DNA of 64,000 nt from Closterium sp. NIES-65 (taxonomy: Eukaryota; Streptophyta; Zygnematophyceae; Desmidiales; Closteriaceae): contig CANXME010002317.1 of the NCBI GenBank assembly GCA_948144175.1, forward strand, positions 1,116,001 to 1,180,000, read 5' to 3'. The translations under genes and the position numbers were made by a program. Below are positions 29,741 through 40,488 of this stretch, piece after piece. The notes beneath the pieces are model-generated. The model did no database searches. It saw nothing but the letters and a program-made list of their open reading frames with translations, and was not told where the DNA came from. Within the stretch, counting starts at the first letter, position 1. Every line of letters begins with the position of its first letter.

Positions 29741-32700
29741 CCGTGGCCAACTGAATATTGCAGCCCCACCCTTGAGGTTGCCATGCAGTACCTCACCAGC
29801 CTCTCTGCTGCATCAAGGTGCTCTTGAAGGGGCCTAGACACCACACGAGCCAGCTGCGAAACCGCAAACGAAATATTGGGGCGAGTGTTGACCGAAGCAT
29901 ACATCAAGCTCCCCACCATTGACTGGAACCGACGCTGCAACTCGGGCTCCAACACCTCACCCTCCTCTTCATCAAAGTGTAGCTGAAACCCTGAGGGTAG
30001 AGGAGTCTTCACACTCCTCCCTTCCTCCAGCCCATACCTCTCCCCCATGGCTGCAAGGTACTTGTGTTGGTGAAGCCTCAACCATCCCTTCACCTCGTCC
30101 CGCTCCACTTGAAGACCAAGGTAATACCCTACTGGTCCAAGGGCCTTGCATTTAAAGGTCCCCTTCAGCTTCCCTTGCACCTCCTTGATCCTCTCTAGTG
30201 ATGGAGAGAAGAGGAGAATGTCATCGACGTAGACAAGAAGAAACACCTTCTCCTCCTTCCCCTCGGTCATGAAGAGACTCTCGTCGCACCCGCTGACTTT
30301 GAAGCCAAGAGCCTCCAAAGCCTCCACCAGCCTTGCATACCAGCACCTTGGAGCTTGTTTGAGGCCATAGAGGGCCTTGTTGAGCCTGCAAACACGTCCG
30401 CTCCCATCGTCATACCCCTCTGGCTGCTTCATGTAGATCTCCTTATCTACCACGCCGTAGAGGAAAGCCGTCTTCACATCCATTTGCTCCACCTTCCAAC
30501 CACAAACGGCAGCTGCTGCCAGCAACACCCGAAGCGTAGGAGCCTTGGCAACAGGAGCAAACACCTCCTTAAAGTCAACCCCCTCCCTCTGCTGGAAACC
30601 CTTGATCACAAGTCCTGTTTTGCGCCTCTCCAACTTCCCCTCCGCATCGGTCTTCACACGTAATATCCACGTGCAATCCAATGCCTTTCTTCCAGGGGGC
30701 AGATCAGTGAGGGTCCATGTTCCATTCTCCATGAGGCTCTGAAACTCATCCTCCCTTGAAGCCAACCAAGCCTCTCGATCATCTCCAGCAAGTGCTTCCT
30801 TCATTGAAGCCGGTTCATGAGGTAAGTTGACACCGAAGCAACAAATCTGCTCCATCTCTCCCTCGGCTCCCTTCTCATCATCTTCCTCCTCCTGGACCAG
30901 CAATGCCTTGGGACCCCCAAGCCTTTCATACTTGAGGAAATCCCTTGGGTGAGCAGCTCTCTTGGGCCTCTCCTTGGCTGCACCCTCCTTAGCTCCACCG
31001 CGGACAGTACCACGCTTCCCTTGGGTTGTCCGCCTTGATGGAAGTGAAGGGGATGATGTTGGCTGCTGCACCTCCTCCCCGGCATCACCTCTCTCAGCTA
31101 CAGGGGCCTCCTCTTGCTGCAAAACTCCATCCACATCTGTTGCCTCCCCTTCAGCACCTCCCAAGTCATGTGACACCTCCGTTACCTCTGAAGATGAAGA
31201 CAACTCGATGGGAATGAGGAGTGGGTCATTCGTTCCCACCTCTATTCCGAGCGGAATGGTGACCTTGCTCCTCCCTCGCTCCAACCACTCCTTGAACATG
31301 AGCCCCTCCATGAACTTGGCATCTCTGGTGGTGAAGATGGTGTTGGCTTTTGGGTCCCACATGAGCCACCCTTTGCTCCCTTGTGCAAGTCCCAAATGAA
31401 CAGCCCACACCGCCGCCGCTTGAAGCTTGTCACGCTTCTCCTTAGGGACGTGCACGAGTCCCATGCACCCGAAGACTCGAAGCATATCCACCAGGGGCTT
31501 CTTGCCTCTCCACTTCTCCATAGGGACCCAATGCTGCCCTCCCACATGAGTCAATACTCGGTTCTTGATGACGGTGGCATGGCGAATAGCGAGGGGCCAG
31601 AATCGTAAGGGTAGACCCGAGTCTACCAACATCGTTCTCCCACCCTCCATGATGGTCCGGTTCGCTCTCTCTGCCACGCCATTGGATTGAGGAGTGTAGG
31701 CCGTGGTGAGCTGCTGTTTGATGCCGTGCCGCTTCAGCCAGCTCCGGAACTCCGCTCCCAAGAACTCCCCACCACGGTCGCTACGAATCGCCTTCACCCG
31801 CTTGCCGCTCTCTCGCTCCACCAAGGGCAGCCACTCTTCAATGATGATCCTTGCAGCATCACTTTTCTTTGCAAGTGGAAAGGACCAGGTGAGCCTTGTG
31901 TTATCATCCACCATGGTCATGGAATACAGGGCCCCACCATCTCCCTTCACCTTCATGGGTCCCACGAGATCCACATGCACGAGCTCCACTGGGTCACTCG
32001 ACTTCCCCTCCACCGAATGGAAGGGAAACCGTGAAAACTTGCTGGTCAAGCAAGTCTCACAAGATCCCACCTCCTTGGGCTCCCCCTTTATCATCAGCCC
32101 CTTGACTCTTTCCTCCTTGAACAGCTGCTGCAACTGAGGTAGCGCCACGTGGCCAAAGCGACGGTGTGCGGTGAGCCAATCCGTCTCACCCGTGCTAGGA
32201 GTTACACTTGGTAACTCAGCCCTTCCATGCCCAAGGAGCCCACCATCACTATCATCACCACCTCCTCCATTGTCCACGTGGTTAACACGCCCTCCTCTCA
32301 CACCTCCAGCAGCCAAGCGCGCAGCCGCCTCCTTCCATGGCAGCACCGGTATCTCCCACATGGACCGGTGCATGTCCTTGCCGCCTCGGAGATCCCACAA
32401 CACGCGCCCATCCAGAGTTGCCTTGAAAACCTTTGTGCCCAACATCTCCATCTTCATCCCTGCCTCACTTAGGGCCTTGGTAGAGAGGAGGTTGGCACAC
32501 AATCCAGGAACAAGGAGAACACGCTTCAGCCCCACAAGCCTCCCATCCGCACCCATGAACATGGCTCTCCCCTCGCCACGCACGGGTACAACTTGGCCGG
32601 TGGCTGAAACGACAATGGCTGCCTTTGATGGCCTAACTTCATCCAGTAGATCCTCTCGGTTGGTCATGGTCATGAAGGCTCCCGTGTCGATGACCCAATG

Positions 32701-33807
32701 GGAGGAGTGGCGAAGAGCAACCTTGCTGGCCGGCACAACCATGTCCTCGGAGCACGCCTCTCCTACATGGTAGAACATGCCGCCGTATCCGCCAGCACCT
32801 CCATCGCCCTCCTCACTGCCCACGCTTTCTCCCATAGCTCCATGAACACCCTTGGAGCCCTCAATTGATGGCTGACCAGGCCTCCAGCCGTCAGGTAGCT
32901 TGCGGCACTTGAACCATGGGTGCCCTTCCACATGGCAATACCAACACTTGCCGCCACACCGCTTGCCTCCCTTGTTGCCACGCTTCCCTCCCAAATGCTG
33001 CTCCCCTCCAGAGCCTTCCTTGGCCTTGCCTTTCTTGCTGCCACGCCCTTTGAAGCCCTTCATGCCGTAGGCTGAACCTCCACCTTCACCGGCAGCGGCG
33101 GTCAGCTCCTTCCTCCGAAACTCCTCTTGAAGTACTTGCGCGCGAATCCACTCAAGGGACCACAAGTCCTTCATGCCATTAAGGTTGACCACCAAGGGCC
33201 CCCACGACTCCGGCAGCAGGGAGAGAGCCTTGTAGCACTTGATTTTTTCAGGGTAGTCCACACCAGCAGCAGAGAGCTTCACATAGAGGTCCCTGAGTTG
33301 ATCGAACGCTCCTTGTACGGCATCACCCTCGTTGATCTTCACCGTATGGAGTTGTCGCTCGAGCACCACTACCATAGCTTCGCTGCTGGGGGCATGGACA
33401 TCCTTCAATATCTTCCATGCCTTAGGACCACACTCAACTTCCTTGATGAGATGTTTGATGTGGTGCAGCTGGTTGGATGAGAGGCATTGGGAGAGAAGGA
33501 AGAATCCATCCTTGGACCGGCGATCCCATTCTTTGGTCGCTCCTTCGCTCGCAGGCCTCTTCAATTCTCCATCCATCACTTCAAGCAGCCCATAATGGTT
33601 GAAGAGGAGCTCCATCCTGAAGCTCCATGATGCCCAATCCTCCCCAGAGAACTTCTCCAGGTTGAATGCCTTCACATCATCCTTAGCTGATGTTGAAACG
33701 GAAGCCATTGGTGCAGATCCGCCAGCAACGCCTCTTCCCGCTACCCCAGCGCCTCTCACGCCACCACTGCCACTGGGACCAGCTGGAGCAGAACCTTCAG
33801 CCTCCAT
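29719..33807 (-). CDS. Element H Gag-Pol polyprotein (copia), RNase H truncated
   Basis: ATG at 33807 lies 22 bases after the primer site; the open frame itself extends slightly further upstream. It encodes about 1360 residues in one frame: Gag with an LEKFSGEDWASWSFRME start, one standard zinc knuckle (CWYCHVEGHPWFKC), protease (VIDTGAF), pre-integrase zinc region (HRRFGH, CETC), integrase (HVDLVGP, SDRGGEF, NGVAERANR) and reverse transcriptase (MDVKTAFLYG, LVYVDDILLF, KALYGLKQAPR). It ends in the connection region at VGLQYS; the last about 10 residues come from element G. RNase H and the 3' LTR are gone, so it cannot move by itself. This is a different family from the glycine-tract copias, with AT/GC balance and codon use closer to ordinary genes. 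Confidence 0.9.
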   Translation of the reverse strand: MEAEGSAPAGPSGSGGVRGAGVAGRGVAGGSAPMASVSTSAKDDVKAFNLEKFSGEDWASWSFRMELLFNHYGLLEVMDGELKRPASEGATKEWDRRSKDGFFLLSQCLSSNQLHHIKHLIKEVECGPKAWKILKDVHAPSSEAMVVVLERQLHTVKINEGDAVQGAFDQLRDLYVKLSAAGVDYPEKIKCYKALSLLPESWGPLVVNLNGMKDLWSLEWIRAQVLQEEFRRKELTAAAGEGGGSAYGMKGFKGRGSKKGKAKEGSGGEQHLGGKRGNKGGKRCGGKCWYCHVEGHPWFKCRKLPDGWRPGQPSIEGSKGVHGAMGESVGSEEGDGGAGGYGGMFYHVGEACSEDMVVPASKVALRHSSHWVIDTGAFMTMTNREDLLDEVRPSKAAIVVSATGQVVPVRGEGRAMFMGADGRLVGLKRVLLVPGLCANLLSTKALSEAGMKMEMLGTKVFKATLDGRVLWDLRGGKDMHRSMWEIPVLPWKEAAARLAAGGVRGGRVNHVDNGGGGDDSDGGLLGHGRAELPSVTPSTGETDWLTAHRRFGHVALPQLQQLFKEERVKGLMIKGEPKEVGSCETCLTSKFSRFPFHSVEGKSSDPVELVHVDLVGPMKVKGDGGALYSMTMVDDNTRLTWSFPLAKKSDAARIIIEEWLPLVERESGKRVKAIRSDRGGEFLGAEFRSWLKRHGIKQQLTTAYTPQSNGVAERANRTIMEGGRTMLVDSGLPLRFWPLAIRHATVIKNRVLTHVGGQHWVPMEKWRGKKPLVDMLRVFGCMGLVHVPKEKRDKLQAAAVWAVHLGLAQGSKGWLMWDPKANTIFTTRDAKFMEGLMFKEWLERGRSKVTIPLGIEVGTNDPLLIPIELSSSSEVTEVSHDLGGAEGEATDVDGVLQQEEAPVAERGDAGEEVQQPTSSPSLPSRRTTQGKRGTVRGGAKEGAAKERPKRAAHPRDFLKYERLGGPKALLVQEEEDDEKGAEGEMEQICCFGVNLPHEPASMKEALAGDDREAWLASREDEFQSLMENGTWTLTDLPPGRKALDCTWILRVKTDAEGKLERRKTGLVIKGFQQREGVDFKEVFAPVAKAPTLRVLLAAAAVCGWKVEQMDVKTAFLYGVVDKEIYMKQPEGYDDGSGRVCRLNKALYGLKQAPRCWYARLVEALEALGFKVSGCDESLFMTEGKEEKVFLLVYVDDILLFSPSLERIKEVQGKLKGTFKCKALGPVGYYLGLQVERDEVKGWLRLHQHKYLAAMGERYGLEEGRSVKTPLPSGFQLHFDEEEGEVLEPELQRRFQSMVGSLMYASVNTRPNISFAVSQLARVVSRPLQEHLDAAERLVRYCMATSRVGLQYSVGHGSSTHST

Positions 33808-33830
33808 ATTTACCCAAGAACAGAGTAGAA

Positions 33831-33844
33831 CAGCTCTGATACCA
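33831..33844 (-). other. Primer-binding site of element H
   Basis: On the minus strand TGGTATCAGAGCTG begins two bases after the LTR end (AACA). This is the standard site complementary to the 3' end of initiator tRNA-Met used by many copia elements. Confidence 0.8.
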
Positions 33845-33846
33845 CT

Positions 33847-34670
33847 TGTTATAGTCTGCATTCCACTTAGAGGTCGCAGATGCCCATGAAACCCCCTAAG
33901 CAGAATCTGACGTCTTCAAACTGCCTCTGTTCAAAACGCCGTCACGATCAGCTCCGAAAACATACGAGACTGAAACTTCGACAGAGGTTAGCCCTAGGTG
34001 TCTGCTTTCCAACGGTATATTTGTTGGTATTATCAGAGGTGTGTGCACTACGCAGTGAATGAAAACGTAAGCTCGGCTGAAAAAAACGTTTAGTCTCATT
34101 GATGCAAGGAAGAGGTGAGTACAACATTGCCTAGGGGACTCATAAGGAGTTGGGTCATCCTGGGAACTCAGAGAAGGTTGAGTCTTAGGGGAGAAAGGCT
34201 AGAGAAGAATGGGAAACCTCCTAGCTAGGTCAGCAAAGCCAACCACACTTGGATGTTCAAAGCTGTACTCAAGGCTACCAATAGTGAGTCAAGCCAACAT
34301 GAGTCAGCTTGTCTTCCCACTTGCATCCTCTTGCAAGCTGCTTCCAGGAAGACCACACTTCTCAAAAGGAGGGTTGTAGAGTCCCACTAGACCAACTGTA
34401 CTTCTTGTCTCATTCTCTGTCCCTGCACCATTGGCATGACAACAATGAAAGGGTGGCAAGGGAAATGCTGCCAACAGTGCACCATAACCACGGAACAGTG
34501 AATTTCGGCAGCTGTCACGCAATGCTCAGATGTTGGATCGTTCTGAAACTTGGTGACCACCTGCACAGCGCGGCAAAGGACTGCCAGATTGAATTTCAGA
34601 CCAATCAAATCTCGGTAGACGAGTCAGCAGCCGAAATGGTGAACTCGGGTGTTACCAAAAAGGAGTAACA
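33847..34670 (-). repeat. 5' LTR of element H (824 bp)
   Basis: On the minus strand it runs from TGTTACTCCTTTTTGG to GACTATAACA, bounded inside by the primer site. It is much longer than the 120-150 bp LTRs of the other copias. No partner copy exists in the window, so the outer boundary rests on the TG start alone. Confidence 0.6.
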
Positions 34671-34880
34671 CACACTTCCGGGATGCCATAAGTCTTGAAA
34701 CATAAAATGTTGTCATGCCTTGGTAACTGCTTCAAAAACTCTGAAACTTTAAGGGTTGGAATCACAAATGTTAAACAGCCTCCCCACAAAATTCCAGAAG
34801 CTGAGCAGGCTTGTAGGCCGAATGGGAGTGCGATGACCGTGCCACTGTAATGTGTTGGCACAACACCACATACAGATATA

Positions 34881-35580
34881 TAGCAAATATGAGATGCAAG
34901 AGTACAAGGCAAGCAGGACAAAGCATCTCTACGTAAGCAAGTGAGGACGAGCAGGCACAAGGCCAAGCTGGGTGCAGAAACGCTGGTGGTCACAAGGCGG
35001 CAACGCCTTGGTGAAGATATCTACAGTGTTGGCCTCCGAGACCACACGTCGTACAAGTGCAAGTGTGTCTCCTCTGCATTTCCTCCTTCATGGAGGCCAG
35101 CGCGCGTCGGTCGGGAGTGGCGAAGACCAGGTCGTCAACGTAGACCAGGAAAAAGGACGGGGTCAAGCCACGGCGGACGAACAGTGACGGGTCGGCAGAC
35201 GACGGAAAGAAGACAAGCGCTGCAAGGGTCGAGCGAAATATGTCGTGCCACTCACGTGTGGAGCCTGGCAGACCGTAGATTGGTCGACGAAGCTGCCACT
35301 GGGTCCCGGGTGAGAAAGAGCCAGTGAAGCCAGGCGGGCAACGCAGCCAGATCTGCTCGTGCAGGCTCCCGTGAAGGAACACAGTCGAAAAGTCCAAGGA
35401 GTGCAACTCGTAGTCGCGCTGGGCTGCAATATGTAGCAACACCCAAAGAGTAGTCATCTTCGGGGTGGGAGCAAAGTTCTGGAAGAAGTCTACCCCCTCT
35501 ACTGTCTGAAGCCTCTCGCCACATAGCGCGCCTTGAACACTGGTGGTGATCCAGGCGGGCGCTTCACCTTGTAGAGCCAT
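34881..35580 (-). pseudogene. Element I: truncated RT fused to RNase H C-terminus
   Basis: Minus strand: reverse transcriptase from the KVEGVDFFQNFAPTPKMTTL block to YVDDLVFA (about 35130) and RHTCT (about 35058). The sequence then jumps to the end of RNase H (VGGQHCRYLHQGVAAL frame, about 35040-34985) and 3' untranslated sequence. No 3' LTR is found. The same type of internal deletion occurs in element G. Confidence 0.75.
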
Positions 35581-36790
35581 CAGCCACTGACGACGTTTGT
35601 CCCAGGTGGTGGGACTACGTCGATGTAGGTACGTGTGGACCTATAAGATGCCATCTCTGCCTCCTCGGCTGCAATCCAGTACGAAGCCCAAGGTCCCGAG
35701 ACCGCCTCGGCGTGATTGCGAAGGATCGGGATGTCAAGGGCGTCTGGATCCCCCTTGGGGGCAAGCAGCATGGTGCAGAGATGGGGAACAACGGTCGCCA
35801 GGAAACCAAGCTCGAATTGCATGTTCTCAAGGAACTCTATGGGAAAAACAGGAGCACCCCCAGAGGACGGGGCACGAGCAGGGCCACTCACCAAGTGAGC
35901 AGTGTAGTCAAGGCGGTGGGAAGAGGCAAAGCCAGTGACAGTGGTAACAAGTGCCGAGACAGACGACAGAGGTGCAGTCGGGTGAGTGGCCAACGCGGAC
36001 AAAACACGTGAGACAACAAGACGGGAGGCACGTAGGTAGTCGGACAATGGGTCGTGAAACAAAGTGAAGGATGACTCTGAAGGCTGTGGGAGGACAGGAG
36101 AAGGTGGAACACGTGAGCGGACAACAAGGTGAAACAGGCCATCCGCACGGTAACGGGACTGGCGGGGCTCTGGAGACACAGCACGACTTAGGGGAGAACG
36201 ACGGGTCCACTAGGACAAGGAAAGGGACTGGACGGGGGGAACACGAGGGGATGGTAGGGGCCCACGAACCAAGCGTGCATGTGCTGGGTCGGGCAGGTCG
36301 CGTAGTCGCTGCTGCTCCACCTCCTCTGGCATCTGCTGCGACGGTACCTGCCCCTGCTGCTGCTCTTGTGGCTCCTCCTCTGCCCTCTCCTGCTGCACCT
36401 GCAACTACACTTGCTGCTGCGGCTATGACTCCTACTCTACCCTCTCCTGCTGTGACTGCAACTGCACCGGCTACTCCGGCCGGGACTCCTCTGCCCCCTC
36501 CTACTGTGGCTGCAACTGCACCTGCTGCGGCTGAGACTCCTGCTCTTCCCTCTCCTGCAGCGGCCGTGGCTCCTCCGCTACTCTCTCCTGCTCTGGCTGC
36601 TACTGCACTTGCTGCTGCAGCCGGGACTCCTGCTCTACCCTCTCCTACTGCGGCTGTGACTCCTCTGCTATGCTCTCCTTCTGTGGCTGCAATTGTACCT
36701 GCTTCTGCTGTCGTGCCCTCTGAAACCTCTCCCGCTCCTCCCTCTCCAAACGTTCTAGACGCTGTACATGGGTCAGAAAATATATAGTGC
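35581..36790 (-). pseudogene. Element I integrase-RT linker with Ala/Gly repeats
   Basis: Contains the conserved pre-RT segment (PKGDPDALDIPI, 35740) and, at about 36300-36740, degenerate repeats of around 60 bp whose minus-strand reading is rich in GVTAAAGEGRAGVP-type units. The repeat sequence differs from the GAEPG and GAGGA repeats of other elements although it occupies the same position. Confidence 0.65.
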
Positions 36791-39300
36791 GCAGTGTAGG
36801 GGTTGCAGTGCCAGTGTCTCTCGCGCCTGCACCCCCAGAACTCGAACCTCCGGCAACGACACCCCAGGGTCTCCAGTACCTTCCGCAAGAACACCCCCAG
36901 GCTCCGCAACTACCAGCCGCAGAGACGAACGAGGAGAGAACTGTGGGACAGACAGGAAGCCAGGGGGTGAGGCGGGGCTAGGCCGCCGAGTCAAGCTAGC
37001 CGTGTCCTCCACAGGAGTGGTTTCCACTCTCACACCCCCTGCACCTCCAGAGCCGGCACCACTAGGTCCAATAACCCCATGACCCCCACCTCTGCAGCCG
37101 CACCCCCAGACACGACAGGGACCGGACGCTGCGGGGAAGAGGACTGCGGGGTGATGTGCGACACACCTGACGGGGCAGGACGCGAAGGGGGGGGGGGCTA
37201 CCGAGGCGACAAGGGGGGGCTCAAGGGTGAGGAACAGCGGGGGGGAAAAAGCCTCAGAACCTCTATGGCGGTGAGTCCTGTAGTAACTGACAAACTCGTC
37301 GAAGGTGACGTTCTGAGAGGCGAAGAACTGGTGGGTGACTAGGTCGTAGAATTATCAGCCAGAGGCGTCGAGTCGGAACCCATGAAAGGCACAGGCACAG
37401 GTGCACGCAGACAACTTGTTCGCGCCAGGGGCGCAAACGTGAGCAAGACAACTCTAGACGCGGTAGCCAGTTGCTACATCCGAAGAACCCGTCCAAAGGG
37501 AGACCGGCGTCACCCGTGGACATGCGTCACTAGGCCTCATGTTCACCTGGTGCGCGGCGTAGCGGACTGCCTGAGGCCACAAGAATTGGGGGGCACCGGC
37601 ATGGCACATGGAGGTCCGGGCAACCTCCATGACCAGGTCGATGCGTCGCTCAGCTACCCCGTTTTGCTTTGACGAGTCTGGTAGCGTGTAAGACTGGATG
37701 ATCCCCTGACCCTGACAGAACGTCTCTAGGCGAGTCGAAAAGAACTCACAACCGCGGTACAAGTGCAGACGGAGCCCACAAAGGCCCTGGGCGCCACCCC
37801 CCGCTAGTAGCCACGGCACGAGGACGGTGGGCACGTCGGCCTTCCGTCGCAAGGGGAAAACCGTGGTGTACCGGGAGTAGTCATCCACCACAATCAGTGT
37901 GAGGATCTAGGATCAAGCTCAGAAAAGAGAGTTTGAATTGAATGAATCACCTGGGTACAACACGATGCCATATATAGGCTCGATACAAGGCCCAGTAACA
38001 AGGTGTTATGCGAAGGCGTCCCGAACAGAGCCTTCCCGAATTAGGTAGAAGGCGATTCGGTGTCAACTGAAAAGCTAGAATTCGGTGCACGCAACCTAGC
38101 TCGGTGCTATAACTATAATAAAATATAGGAAAGCACCTAGCCTAGGAAATCAAGCAATTCATGCATGCATAAGATAAACCTAAGCTAGAAATAGCATTAT
38201 AAAGTAAAGGCTGGCATAAGCCGTCGTACTCTCACAATCAGGAAGTAGCGCTCGTGACGTGGGCCAAGGACCAGAGAAGGGCCCTAGACGTCCAAGTGCA
38301 AGGTCTGGAAGGGAGCCGTAGTGGGGGGGAACGAGGAGGAGTGAGGGGCAGCGCGCTGCCGACCCTCGATGCAAGGAGTGCACGGCTGCGCAGGCGAGTG
38401 AGGAAGCGGGGCAAGCGACTCTGGGAGACCTGAGACCAGATGGTAACATACCATCCTACTGAGACGTGGGAACAACGGGTGACCTAGACGGTGGTGCAAG
38501 AGGACCGACGGGTGGGTGAGTGACCGACAGTCGCACGACACAGCAGCTACCTGACCGGACCTGACGTGACCTGATCCAGTATGGCGGGACCCAGTGTGTA
38601 GTGAGTAAAGACCAGAGCCCGACTCCCTGGGGAAAGTAGCTAGAGGGGCCCCAGTTACACTGTCTGTGCAGGAGGCAATAGGCCCCTCTAAAGGAAAAGT
38701 GGTGACTACTCTGAGGTCGTGGAGGTGGCTAACACCCACCAAGTTCCTGGAGAACGAGGGGGTGTAGTAACCTGTAAGGACCCTAGAGGGAGCTGCCGGA
38801 CACGGGAGAGTGGTGGTGCTGTGGGCAACCACCGCTCCCACTGAGGGGTCAGCCAAGGCGATAGTGACCGGGGTGTGTAGTGGCGTGAGGTCGGTGTGGT
38901 CATGAAAGAAACAACTATATGCCCAAGAGTTGAGCGTGAACGAAAGGGACGCAACCTCGGTGGTCGGACCTGTGCAAGCTACTATAGCTGGTATAGCACT
39001 AGCAACCTCTACAGCACCTAAGCTAGACAAGCAAGAGTAATAGCCATAATGACCAACAATAGAGTCATCCGCATACGTGACAAAAACAGATCGTACAACA
39101 TCATCTAACTCAGAGGCAGACATGCGATACAACTGCGTGCCAACAGTGCGGACCAGTGCAGTCCAGTCTGGGGCAGAGCGGTTGTGGCCAAACTGGGCGC
39201 GGTAGCGGTCAGTTAGCTGCGCAAAGCACTGACCCGCAGGGTGGAGGCGGCCTCATATGCCGTCTCTGCGCGGCCCAGTCTGCACCCAGTACTGGCAGGG
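36791..39300 (-). pseudogene. Element I protease and integrase, degenerate, split by a solo LTR
   Basis: From 39300 down: the end of Gag, a protease-like segment in which DSGAS reads NSWAY (about 38930, both key residues lost), the pre-integrase zinc region (LLHHRLGHP, CTPCIEG), and a stop after LHLDV (38284). The integrase core is interrupted by the solo LTR at 37898-38236, and its SDRGGEF block has decayed to LYRGCEF (about 37760). The C-terminal integrase reads on to about 36950. Loss of catalytic residues shows long inactivity. Confidence 0.8.
37898..38236 (-). mobile_element. Solo LTR, 339 bp, same family as 27725-28099
   Basis: On the minus strand it starts TGTGAGAGTACGACGG and ends ATCCTCACA, flanked by a perfect duplication ATCAG (37893-37897 and 38237-38241). 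It aligns with the reverse of the 375-bp solo LTR through most of its length, including the TATATA region, with a few short deletions. Confidence 0.85.
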
Positions 39301-40488
39301 GGGGTGCTGTACCGGGCCACGCGACGTCCAGCTGGGTGGGGCGCTGCTGCTGACAGAGCTCCCTGGTCTAGGTGGCCTCCGCTGCTGCTGCTGGGTCTGC
39401 TGGCGCTGGCCCTGGAACTGCTGCTGCCGCTGCTGCTGTGGCTGCTGCTGCTGCTGGGGCTGCTGCTGTTGGGGCGCCCCACTACCTCCTTCTCCACTGC
39501 CTCCACCTCCACCTCCACTACCACTCCCACCCCCTCCGCTGCCGCCACCACCACTCCCGCCGCCCCCCCCACCACTGCCCCCTCCACCACCTCCACCACC
39601 GCCCCCTCCACCACCTCCACGGCTGCCCCCTCCGCCACCCCCACCACTGCCACCACCTCCTCCCTTCTTACCGCTCTTCTTGCCCCCTTTGTTGCCAAAG
39701 GCAACAGCTGCGACCTCAGATGCAGTGGCAACAGAGGCCGCGTTGACAGAAGAGGCAAGGAACGAAGGGGCACACCCCTCGAAGATGGGGGGGAGGACAG
39801 TACTAGAGGCAGCAGCAAGGGAGCGGGCAAGGTCCTTAACAGTAGTGAGCCTCTCTTCAAAGAGGGCAATAGTGAGGGACATGGGGTTTTTAGTAAGGAA
39901 GTGGTCAGAGGCAGTGGCAAAGTGGCCAGGGAGGCGGGTGGAAAGGAGGCACAGTGTCATCCACATCGCGGGGGGGTTGGTGGCAAGCAGGTCGGGGTCA
40001 GGGGCAGCAAAGCGAAGCTGAGAATCAAGCGAGCGCAAGTGCAGAATGAGGTCAGCAATACGCGAAAACGAGGGAAGGCCAGGGAAAAGGAAGGGCAGCA
40101 CAAGACAGCCAAGGGACGCAGTGGTCAGGGTGGAGGACCGTTTGACTACTGCGTCGAAAAGACCCTTGGTCGTCACATCCTGTTCGAAGTGATGCTGCTC
40201 AGACAGTGGAAGGAGGTCGGTGATGGCGAGCAGCGTAGCGTCATCCCGCGGCGCCCAGCGACTAGCCGCCAACTGCGTCTTCTCAAAACGAGCCTCATCC
40301 ACCTCCGACGGAGATGCACCTAGGGGTTCGGGATCGTTCGGGACAACGAGCTTGCCAGTGGCGTGCTCCAACAGGCGCACGTCGTTCTCGATCCTAGACC
40401 CTAGGTACAGCTTAAGCTTGCGAAGCCATCCTGGAAAATCAATCGGGCAGCCCTCCGGATCAAACGTGAGAACTTGCAAGGTAGACAT
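39226..40488 (-). pseudogene. Element I Gag
   Basis: ATG at 40488 (MSTLQVLTFDPEG) opens 411 residues to TGA at 39253-39255. The capsid-like domain is a distant relative of those in A, D, L and M (WAPRDDATLLAI, LVLPFLFPGLPSFSRIADLILHLRS). It is followed by an FEGCAPSF block, a glycine/serine tract (about 39480-39680) and a Gln-rich stretch. The terminating TGA stands exactly where the second Cys of the C-x13-C-x3-H-x4-C motif is expected; the motif's His and last Cys follow in frame to 39226. The gene is thus inactivated by one codon change in the zinc motif. Confidence 0.8.

Noticed and set aside
33831..33844. tRNA gene suspected from TGGTATCAGAGC sequences
   Set aside because: These are primer-binding sites next to LTRs (also 8167-8178); no cloverleaf surrounds them.
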